Positions 1 through 6,342 of a stretch of DNA of 19,827 nt are shown one piece after another. Source of the DNA: an uncultured Opitutaceae bacterium (GTDB taxonomy: Bacteria > Verrucomicrobiota > Verrucomicrobiae > Opitutales > Opitutaceae); NCBI GenBank assembly GCA_946482625.1, contig CAMLSH010000015.1, positions 1 to 19,827 of the forward strand. The letters run 5' to 3'. The translations under genes were made by a program, and so were the position numbers. The first letter of the stretch is position 1. The number at the start of each line of letters is the position of its first letter. The notes beneath the pieces are model-generated. The model did not search any database and was not told the origin of the DNA. It saw only the letters and a program-made list of their open reading frames with translations.

Positions 1-1269
1 GAGGCGGTGTCGCTGCTGGCCGAACGCATCTCGCGCCTGAAGCGCGAGCGCGCGGGACTCTTCGGACTTTGCGAGTGCGTGAGCGGGTGCAGCCTGGAGC
101 GCGGGTTCTTCGAAAAGACCAAGCTGGAATTTCCAACGGAGCACGGCGCGGACGGCGTCATCGACGAGTTGGTCGAGTGCGGGATCTTTGCCGAGCAGCG
201 GGATGAGTTGCGAAAACGTTTCAGGAACCGGCAGCTCCATCTGCACGCCTGATTCGAGCGTCAGCCGGGCGGCTTCGGGGGCGGTGGCGACGATGCGATG
301 GTCTTTGAAGAGATGCGCGATGCCGTCGTAGTCGGAGACGAAGAGGCCTTTGAAACCGTACTCGCCGCGCACGAGATCGAGCAGCATCGCACGATTCGCG
401 TGCGAGGGAATGCCGTCCACTTCGTTGTACGACGGCATGATCGTGGCGGGCTTGGCGTCGCGGATGATTGTGGCGAAAGGCGCGATGTGAGTCTCTCGGA
501 GTTCGATCGGGCCGACGTGCGCGGGGCTTCGGTTCAAGCCGCCTTCGGCGGCGCCGTGGCCGGCGAGGTGTTTTAGCGTCGCCATCACGCTTTGCGGTCC
601 AATCTCGCCGGATACGCCGCCTTGGAGGCCGCGGATGATGGCGGTGCCGAGGCGGCCGTTGAGATAAGGATCTTCGCCGAGCGTTTCCTCGGTGCGGCCC
701 CAGCGGGGATCGAGCGTGACATCGACGACCGGAGTGAGCGCGTGATGCGTGCCGCGGGCGCGCGCTTCGCGGGCGGACATCGCATAGAGTTTTTCGACGA
801 GCGCTTCATTCCACGTGCAGGCGAGGCCGATGGGCGCGGGGAAACTGGTGGCCTCGGGCTTCATCAAGCCGTGGCAGAGCTCGTCGTGGAAAAACGCCGG
901 GATGCCGAGGCGTGTGTTGGTTTTGAGAAATTCCTTCACGCGGTTGCGCGCGAAGATCTCGTCGTCGATTCCGAGGTGACACGGGCCGATGGAGCCAATG
1001 CCGTGGGCGAAGGTTTTCTCCAGAAATTCGGCCGTGAGCGTCTGATCGACGGTCTGACCTTTCTTCGGCGTGGGAATCCAGTGCGCCGTGATCTGTGCGA
1101 TCTTTTCCGGCGCGTTCATCCGGGCGACGAGATCGTCCACGCGTTCGTCGATGGAGGCGGACGGGTTTTGATAGGTCGGCGTCGGCTCCGCGCTAAACAA
1201 GCGGGGTGCGAGAAGTGCGCAGGCGAACGCGAAGAGAACCGGACGCAGGGGCGAGGGGAGGGCGAGCAT
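1..1269 (-). CDS. Secreted glycoside hydrolase family 3 enzyme (beta-xylosidase/beta-glucosidase type), 3' end outside the window
   Basis: The minus strand encodes about 423 residues that run off the left edge. The chosen ATG at 1269 gives a signal peptide (hydrophobic segment about residues 10-26), so the enzyme is exported. The GH3 TIM barrel is clear: RVDDLVARM near 43-51, PVVDVTLDPRWGRTEETLGE at 180-199, KH at 233-234, YNEVDGIPSHAN at 281-292, and VSDYDGI at 311-317, where Asp313 is the expected nucleophile. These are retaining exo-enzymes that remove beta-linked sugars from non-reducing ends. The substrate cannot be fixed from the fragment: the second domain carrying the acid/base residue is missing. 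The motif order fits xylosidase/glucosidase GH3 enzymes. The last dozen codons do not read like the usual VLLKN segment, so a frame disruption near 40 is possible. No clear Shine-Dalgarno is seen. The gene is divergent from the next hydrolase. Confidence 0.9.
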   Translation of the reverse strand, partial: MLALPSPLRPVLFAFACALLAPRLFSAEPTPTYQNPSASIDERVDDLVARMNAPEKIAQITAHWIPTPKKGQTVDQTLTAEFLEKTFAHGIGSIGPCHLGIDDEIFARNRVKEFLKTNTRLGIPAFFHDELCHGLMKPEATSFPAPIGLACTWNEALVEKLYAMSAREARARGTHHALTPVVDVTLDPRWGRTEETLGEDPYLNGRLGTAIIRGLQGGVSGEIGPQSVMATLKHLAGHGAAEGGLNRSPAHVGPIELRETHIAPFATIIRDAKPATIMPSYNEVDGIPSHANRAMLLDLVRGEYGFKGLFVSDYDGIAHLFKDHRIVATAPEAARLTLESGVQMELPVPETFSQLIPLLGKDPALDQLVDDAVRAVLRWKFQLGLFEEPALQAAPAHALAKSEESRALALQARDAFGQQRHRL

Positions 1270-1399
1270 CGCGGCGAGTTTCGAGTTGTTGGCGTGGCGC
1301 GCACAAGACGCATCTTTACCGGTTGGAGTCGGACGGTGCCGGTGTTTTCACACGGCAAAAACCTTGGCGTTTTCGAGGCGGGGCGTTTGCGTCGGCCTC
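1270..1399. promoter_or_regulatory. Divergent control region between two hydrolase genes
   Basis: This 130-bp gap lies between divergent starts and must hold both promoters. I see no convincing -35/-10 pair. Two weak symmetric elements are visible: GTGTTTTCAC around 1342-1351, and AAAAC (1358-1362) with GTTTT (1369-1373) separated by 6 bp. Either might be an operator of the kind used by sugar-responsive repressors, but the symmetry is short. Confidence 0.3.
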
Positions 1400-2767
1400 A
1401 TGCTTTCGCGTTTAACCCCCGCCTTGCTTGCGCTGTTTTTCGCCGCCTTGCCGCTGGTGGCTTCGGAGAAGACCGCTTCGCTCGATCAATCGGTCGCGCT
1501 CATCCGCAAACATCTTCACAGCGACTATGCCGGGATGCTGCGCGAGGAAGGTGGTGCGTTTAAATATCCGTTCATCACGCCCGGGAGCTCGCAGTATGCG
1601 GACATTTTGTGGGACTGGGATTCCTGGCTGAGCAACATCGCGCTGCGCCAGATCCTCACCGAGAAAGCCACACCTGAAGAAAAGGCGAAGGCGCTCAAAC
1701 ACGAGCAGGGCTGCGTCTTGAATTATCTCAACTACGGCGCGTTCGACGGTTGGGTTCCGATCATTCTGCTCCGCAACTCCGGTCCGCGCGCGGAGTTGAT
1801 AAAGCAGGCCGACACGTACGAGACCAATATGCACAAGCCCTGTCTCGCGCAGCACGCCGCCTTCATCACGAAGCTCAATGGAGGCGACGCGGAGTGGCTG
1901 CGCGAGGGAATGTTTCATCTCCAGTCTTTCGTGAACCGCTACAAAAACCATCAGCGGCACCAGGCGACCGGGCTCTATTTCTGGAACGACGACATGGCCA
2001 TCGGGGTGGACAACGATCCCTCGACTTACATGCGCCCGGCGAAGAGTTCGGGCTCAATTTTTCTGAACTGCCTGATGTACCGCGAACTCCTCGCGATCGC
2101 GTATCTGTGCGAACGGCTCGGCCAGGGAGAGATCGCCGAGCTCTACAAAAAAGACGCGGAAGATCTCAAAGCCGCCGTCCAGAAACACTGCTGGGATGAG
2201 CGCGATGGTTTTTTCTACAGCGTCGATTTGAACCTGCTGCCCTATGAGGGGAAACCCTTCGCTGCCGATCCCTCGATCCGTCTGCACGCCGGGTATCCGC
2301 GGGACTATGACTGCTTGATCCAGCGCATCGATGTCTGGTCGGGTTTCCTGCCGCTGTGGGCCGAGATCGCCACGCCCGAGCAGGCGAAGCGCATGGTCGA
2401 ACGCTACCGCGACACGCGCACCTTCAATGCCGCCTATGGCGTCCGCACACTCTCGAAATTGGAGAAGATGTACAACGTCCGCGGCTCGGGAAATCCGTCG
2501 CTCTGGACCGGCCCGATCTGGGGCGTTTCCAACTACCTCGTTTTCCGCGGCCTCGTGAAATACGGCTTTAAGGAGGACGCTCGCGACCTCGCGGAGAAGA
2601 CGATCCGGCTCTTCGGCCGCGATTTCGAGCGCTTCGGTGCGCTGCACGAATATTACCTGCCCGACAGCGGCGAACCGGTGCTGAACCGCGGCTTCCAGAA
2701 TTGGAATTACCTCGTGCTCAACATGGCCGTCTGGCGCGAAGGCGGGGAGCCGGTGGCGGAGTTTTAA
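1400..2767 (+). CDS. Secreted six-hairpin glycoside hydrolase, GH63/GH37-like (mannosylglycerate hydrolase/trehalase-type fold)
   Basis: A 455-residue protein. I chose the ATG at 1400 rather than the in-frame ATG at 1286 because it begins a typical signal peptide (MLSRLTPALLALFFAALPLVAS), while the extra upstream residues look non-coding. The (alpha/alpha)6-barrel family is recognised by WDWDSW at 71-76, NDDMAIGVDND at 196-206, GPIWG at 371-375 and HEYYLPDSGEP at 416-426. In GH63 relatives the Asp in the DN motif (here Asp204) is the general acid and the Glu before YY (here Glu417) fits the base. These families are inverting enzymes acting on alpha-linked glucosides or mannosides such as mannosylglycerate, trehalose or alpha-glucan ends. 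The substrate here is unknown. The pairing with a divergent GH3 enzyme suggests sugar foraging outside the cytoplasm. Confidence 0.8.
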   Translation: MLSRLTPALLALFFAALPLVASEKTASLDQSVALIRKHLHSDYAGMLREEGGAFKYPFITPGSSQYADILWDWDSWLSNIALRQILTEKATPEEKAKALKHEQGCVLNYLNYGAFDGWVPIILLRNSGPRAELIKQADTYETNMHKPCLAQHAAFITKLNGGDAEWLREGMFHLQSFVNRYKNHQRHQATGLYFWNDDMAIGVDNDPSTYMRPAKSSGSIFLNCLMYRELLAIAYLCERLGQGEIAELYKKDAEDLKAAVQKHCWDERDGFFYSVDLNLLPYEGKPFAADPSIRLHAGYPRDYDCLIQRIDVWSGFLPLWAEIATPEQAKRMVERYRDTRTFNAAYGVRTLSKLEKMYNVRGSGNPSLWTGPIWGVSNYLVFRGLVKYGFKEDARDLAEKTIRLFGRDFERFGALHEYYLPDSGEPVLNRGFQNWNYLVLNMAVWREGGEPVAEF

Positions 2768-2814
2768 GAGGACACGGGGCGTTGGGGCGGTTTAGCCCAT
2801 AGCTCCGATCCGGC

Positions 2815-2838
2815 GTCGCTGCGTTGGAGCGCAGCGAC
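2815..2838 (+). terminator. Hairpin after the GH63-like gene
   Basis: GTCGCTGCG (2815-2823) and CGCAGCGAC (2830-2838) form a perfect 9-bp stem with a 6-base loop, 48 bases after the stop codon. There is no T-run, so it may be a transcript-stabilising hairpin or a repeat unit rather than a true intrinsic terminator. Confidence 0.45.
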
Positions 2839-3068
2839 AACGTGGCGGCTCGTGCGAACGGTGTGGCGGGCGTTTGCCCGGTCGGACCACGCTTTCGCTT
2901 TCAGCTCAAGCGCGGCTACGTCGGAGCGGTACGCTGGAACGGCTGCGGTGGGGCGGCTGCGCCTGATCGGCGTGCCATCGGATTTGGGGCGTTTTGGTGA
3001 AATTTTGAGGACGGCCTCTTCTCGCGCGACAAAGGGCTTGCGGGCCGCGCAATCGCGGGCTGACTTGC

Positions 3069-3092
3069 AAACCCCACTTTCAAACTAGGTTT
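3069..3092 (+). promoter_or_regulatory. Candidate operator dyad at the start of the Rrf2 gene
   Basis: AAACC (3069-3073) and GGTTT (3088-3092) are symmetric about 3080.5, with an additional inner TT/AA match, giving 7 matched pairs of 12. The dyad ends four bases before the ATG at 3097. A protein bound here would block translation-start or promoter access, so autoregulation by the Rrf2 protein is a reasonable inference. No Shine-Dalgarno is present, and the -35/-10 elements are not clear. Confidence 0.35.
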
Positions 3093-3096
3093 TCCA

Positions 3097-3714
3097 ATGA
3101 AGCTCTCCAAACGCGGCGAATACGGCTTTCGTGCCCTGATCGATATCGGTCTGGCGCACGAGCTGGGCCGTGAATTGGTGCCGCTCGGTGAATTGGCGGA
3201 AAACGGGAAAATCCCGACCAAGTTCCTTGAGCAAATCCTGCTCGATCTTCGCCAGGGTGGATTTCTGACCAGCGTGCGGGGCAAATACGGCGGCTATAAA
3301 CTCGCGCGTCCGCCGAAGGAAATCATCGCCGGCCAGATCGTGCGCTACCTTGAGGGCCCGCTCGCCCCCATCGGCTGCGTGAGCCAGACGGCTTACGAGA
3401 AATGCTCGTGCCCCGACGAGGTTCACTGCGGTTTGCGCATGCTCATGCTCGATGTGCGCAACGCCATCGCGAACATCCTCGACCGCTACACCATCGCCGA
3501 TGTCGTCGAGGTTACGCTGCGCAAGATGCGTCGCGACAATGTGAACCTGCCCTTCGTAGTGAGCCCGCGCGCTGGCGAAGTCCGTCGCGTATACGGGAGA
3601 TCCAAACGCGGCGCCGCTGCTCAGGAGATCGCGCCCGAAAACAAGAAGCCGTCGCCCCACACCACGCCGTTCGAGACGGGGCTGGACGACTTTCTCTATC
3701 GCGAAGGCATTTGA
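3097..3714 (+). CDS. Rrf2-family transcriptional regulator with Cys cluster and extended C-terminus
   Basis: A 205-residue protein. The N-terminal winged helix (about 1-75) opens with the family pattern MKLSKRGEYGFRALIDI and includes SVRGKYGGYKLA, the wing. Cys94, Cys103, Cys105 and Cys111 lie in the region where IscR, NsrR and related Rrf2 proteins hold an Fe-S cluster, followed by the dimer helix LRMLMLDVRNAIANILDRYT. Most Rrf2 proteins end near residue 140-165; this one has some 50 further basic and polar residues ending in PFETGLDDFLYREGI. Its stop overlaps the next start by one base (TGATG), so it is translationally coupled to an importer and most likely controls it. The signal could be sulfur, iron or redox state; the sequence does not decide this. 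Confidence 0.9.
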   Translation: MKLSKRGEYGFRALIDIGLAHELGRELVPLGELAENGKIPTKFLEQILLDLRQGGFLTSVRGKYGGYKLARPPKEIIAGQIVRYLEGPLAPIGCVSQTAYEKCSCPDEVHCGLRMLMLDVRNAIANILDRYTIADVVEVTLRKMRRDNVNLPFVVSPRAGEVRRVYGRSKRGAAAQEIAPENKKPSPHTTPFETGLDDFLYREGI

Positions 3715-4721
3715 TGAAACGCCGCGTATTCATCGTTTCATGCGCGTTGCTGGCGGCGTCTCTTGTGCTGTTTGGCGGCTGCCGCCCGAAGACGTACTCC
3801 GAGCCCAAGTCGGCGTCGGGGAAAAGGATTCTGCGAGTCGGCTACTTCCCCAACATCACGCACGCGCAAGGCGTGATCGGCAGTGCGCTCACCGCGGAGA
3901 AAAGGGGCTGGTTCGAAGAGCGCCTCGGGCCCGACGTGGAGGTGCAGTGGTTCGTGTACAACGCCGGACCGAGCGCGATGGAGGCGATCTTCACCGACTC
4001 GATTGACCTCACTTACGTCGGGCCGAATCCCGCGCTCAACGCTTTCATCCGTGCGCGTGGCGACGACATCCGCATCGTCTCAGGCTCCGCTCGCGGCGGC
4101 GCGGCGTTGTTGGTGAGGCCGGGCTCGGGCATCGAAAAGCCGGCGGATTTTTTTGGCAAAAAACTCGCCACACCGCAGCTCGGCAACACGCAGGATGTGG
4201 CCGCGCGCGCGTGGTTGAAAGCACAGGGCTTTCGGATGACACAGCTCAGCGGCGACGTTTTTGTGCTGCCGACGGCCAATCCCGATCAACTCGCGCTTTT
4301 TAAGCAGGGCAAAATCGACGCCGTGTGGACGGTAGAACCGTGGGTGACGCGCATCGAAAACGAAGCGGGCGGCAAAGTGTATCTGGAACAGTCCGACGTC
4401 GTCACGACCGTGCTCGTCGCCAGCAAGAAATCCCTCGAACACCGCCGGGAGCTCATCGGACGTTTCGTGAAAGCTCACCATGAACTCACAGACTGGATCG
4501 TGGCCAATCCGGCCGATGCGCAGGCGATCGTGCAGCGCGGACTCACGGCGACGGTGCATCGCGAAGTTCCGCTGACCTTGGTTTCGGCGGCATGGCGCCG
4601 GCTTACTTTTTCCAACGACATTTCCCTCTCATCGATCGAAGGCCTCGTGGCCGATGCCCGCGGGCTTGGCTTTATTCGGGGCGACGTCGACCTCCAACCT
4701 CTCATCGAACTTTCCCAGTGA
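3714..4721 (+). CDS. ABC importer substrate-binding lipoprotein, NitT/TauT/SsuA type
   Basis: A 335-residue protein starting at the ATG that overlaps the regulator's stop. The first 23 residues form a lipoprotein-like signal peptide ending LVLFGGC, with Cys23 as the lipidation site; the Phe at -3 makes the lipobox slightly unusual. The mature part is a periplasmic-binding fold of the sulfonate/nitrate/taurine group: RVGYFPNITHAQ (41-52), FVYNAGPSAMEAIF (80-93), DLTYVGPNPALNAF (98-111) and ATPQLGNTQDVAARAWL (152-168). It captures a small solute and delivers it to the ATPase and permease encoded next. Aliphatic sulfonates are the best guess by family resemblance, but the ligand class of this group is hard to predict. 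No sulfonate monooxygenase gene is nearby. Confidence 0.87.
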   Translation: MKRRVFIVSCALLAASLVLFGGCRPKTYSEPKSASGKRILRVGYFPNITHAQGVIGSALTAEKRGWFEERLGPDVEVQWFVYNAGPSAMEAIFTDSIDLTYVGPNPALNAFIRARGDDIRIVSGSARGGAALLVRPGSGIEKPADFFGKKLATPQLGNTQDVAARAWLKAQGFRMTQLSGDVFVLPTANPDQLALFKQGKIDAVWTVEPWVTRIENEAGGKVYLEQSDVVTTVLVASKKSLEHRRELIGRFVKAHHELTDWIVANPADAQAIVQRGLTATVHREVPLTLVSAAWRRLTFSNDISLSSIEGLVADARGLGFIRGDVDLQPLIELSQ

Positions 4722-5530
4722 CCGTACAAACGGAGTTGATCAACGAAACGCCCTCCAAACTTTCGGTGGGCGAAATCTCCAAGCGCTTTCGCAGCAAAAG
4801 CCGCGAAGTGCACGCGCTCGACCGTGTCTCGCTGGATATCGCCGAGGGAGAGTTCGTGTGTCTCGTCGGCCCCAGCGGCTGCGGCAAGAGCACGCTCCTC
4901 AACATCATCGCCGGGCTCGACACCGCCGATGAAGGCACGCTGCTCTGCGACGGCAAAGTCGTCGATGGACCGGGCCGCGACCGCATGGTGATGTTTCAAG
5001 AGCACGCGCTTTTTCCGTGGCTCGACGTGCTCGGCAACGTGCTCTTCGGCCTGAAGCTCAAGCCCGGCCTGAACAACTCCGAGCGCACGGACGTCGCCCG
5101 CTTTTATCTGAAGCTGGTCGGTCTCGAGAAGTTCGCTACAGCCAACATCCACGAGCTCTCAGGTGGCATGAAACAGCGCGTCGCGCTGGCCCGTGCGCTC
5201 GCGCCCAACCCGCGCGTTCTCCTGATGGACGAACCGTTCGCCGCGCTCGATGCGCTCACGCGCGAGCAGCTCTACGGCGACATCCAGCGCATCTGGCAGG
5301 ATCGGAAAAAGACGATCATCTTCGTGACGCATAACGTTCGCGAAGCGGTGTGTCTGGGCGACCGGGTCGTGCTTTTCTCACCGCATCCCGGCCGGATTCG
5401 CGAGCAGTTCAAAATCGATCTGCCCCGGCCGCGTGACATCAACAGCGTGGACCTCGCGCAGTATTCCACGCGCATCACCAAGGCTTTGAAAACGCACATG
5501 GCTTCGAAAGACGGCGAGGTGGCCGAATGA
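4718..5530 (+). CDS. ABC importer ATP-binding protein, NitT/TauT/SsuB type
   Basis: A 270-residue ATPase. I chose the GTG at 4718, which overlaps the preceding stop as GTGA; no ATG lies in frame between it and the first conserved strand, and further upstream extension would invade the lipoprotein gene. All motifs are intact: Walker A GPSGCGKST (51-59), Q-loop Gln94, signature LSGGMKQR (148-155), Walker B VLLMDE (167-172), D-loop in AALD, and switch His205 in FVTHNV. It powers solute import with the neighbouring permease at the inner face of the membrane. The length matches SsuB/TauB proteins. Confidence 0.92.
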   Translation: MTVQTELINETPSKLSVGEISKRFRSKSREVHALDRVSLDIAEGEFVCLVGPSGCGKSTLLNIIAGLDTADEGTLLCDGKVVDGPGRDRMVMFQEHALFPWLDVLGNVLFGLKLKPGLNNSERTDVARFYLKLVGLEKFATANIHELSGGMKQRVALARALAPNPRVLLMDEPFAALDALTREQLYGDIQRIWQDRKKTIIFVTHNVREAVCLGDRVVLFSPHPGRIREQFKIDLPRPRDINSVDLAQYSTRITKALKTHMASKDGEVAE

Positions 5531-6294
5531 AACGTTTCCTCTCTGCCGCGGCATTTTTCGTCATCATCCTGGGCACGTGGGAAACGCTCGTGCGTGCCAA
5601 GGTCTGGTCGCCCATCGTGCTGCCGTCGCCCCTCATGGTCGGCGAATATCTGATGGTCGCGCTTCGCGATGGCACACTCGCCGAAGCGGCGTGGGTGACC
5701 ATGAAGCGTCTGCTGCTCGGCTACATTTTTGGCATCGTGCTCGGACTTCCGCTGGGATTGCTGACGGCGCGATTCAAGGTCTGTCAGGACACCATTGGCT
5801 TGCTCGCGCTCGGTTTGCAGACGCTGCCGAGTGTGTGCTGGGTGCCGCTCGCGCTCCTTTGGTTCGGCCAGACGGAAACGGCGCTCTTCTTCGTGGTCGT
5901 GATGGGCACGCTGTGGTCGGTCATCATCGCGACCGACACGGGGGTGCGCACGATCCCGCCGATCTACGCGCGGGCGGCGCGGACGATGGGCTCGAATGGA
6001 TTTCACACGTGGATACACGTGATGCTACCGGCGTCGTTGCCCTTTGTGGTCAGCGGCATGAAGCAGGGCTGGGCGTTTGCCTGGCGCTCGCTGATGGCGG
6101 CGGAGATCTACGTGACGATTCTCACGGGTTTCGGCCTCGGACATTTGCTGCACTACGGCCGCGAACTCCACGCGATGGAGCAGGTGACCGGCGTGATGTT
6201 TGTCATCGTGGTGATCGGGCTGCTCGCGGACAAAATCATGTTCTCGCCGTGGGAGCGTTTCCTGCATCGCCGCTGGGGCACGCAGGGGAAGTAA
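5527..6294 (+). CDS. ABC importer permease, NitT/TauT/SsuC type
   Basis: A 255-residue membrane protein starting at an ATGA overlap with the ATPase gene. It has about six membrane segments (roughly 5-22, 62-82, 95-113, 117-137, 170-198, 220-236). The EAA coupling loop that contacts the ATPase is visible at 149-168 (RAARTMG, then IHVMLP). This size and layout match SsuC, TauC and NrtB. It completes a full importer with the two preceding genes, and the three overlapping junctions imply one transcript with near-equal expression. Confidence 0.9.
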   Translation: MKRFLSAAAFFVIILGTWETLVRAKVWSPIVLPSPLMVGEYLMVALRDGTLAEAAWVTMKRLLLGYIFGIVLGLPLGLLTARFKVCQDTIGLLALGLQTLPSVCWVPLALLWFGQTETALFFVVVMGTLWSVIIATDTGVRTIPPIYARAARTMGSNGFHTWIHVMLPASLPFVVSGMKQGWAFAWRSLMAAEIYVTILTGFGLGHLLHYGRELHAMEQVTGVMFVIVVIGLLADKIMFSPWERFLHRRWGTQGK

Positions 6295-6312
6295 GCGAAC
6301 GCGTAGGCGGTT

Positions 6313-6332
6313 GCACCGCGTTGATGCGGTGC
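6313..6332. terminator. Hairpin between convergent genes
   Basis: GCACCGC (6313-6319) and GCGGTGC (6326-6332) form a 7-bp perfect stem with a 6-base loop, in the 48-bp gap between the convergent permease and GH20-like genes. It could serve both directions. There is no T-run, so its strength is uncertain. Confidence 0.45.
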
Positions 6333-6342
6333 GGCTGCGCGC

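Larger units (their letters stand above)
2768..3096. other. Non-coding stretch of 329 bp with hairpins
   Basis: No convincing gene is present; short open frames here match no family. The left part holds a perfect 9-bp inverted repeat (2815-2838) and a small CGGGC/GCCCG hairpin (2867-2880). The middle is rich in short GC motifs such as CGGCTGCG, seen twice near 2940-2965, and resembles decayed intergenic repeat DNA. The right end holds the probable promoter and operator of the following regulator gene. Confidence 0.6.

Noticed and set aside
1286..1399. Upstream in-frame ATG extending the GH63-like protein by 38 residues
   Set aside because: The extension would hide the signal peptide that starts at 1400 and reads as non-coding sequence.
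592..1563. Plus-strand open frame of 323 codons over the GH3 gene
   Set aside because: The opposite strand encodes unmistakable GH3 motifs, and this frame shows none.
2852..3088. Small plus-strand open frame of 78 codons in the 329-bp gap
   Set aside because: There is no ribosome site, no family resemblance, and it overlaps hairpins and the probable promoter of the regulator gene.
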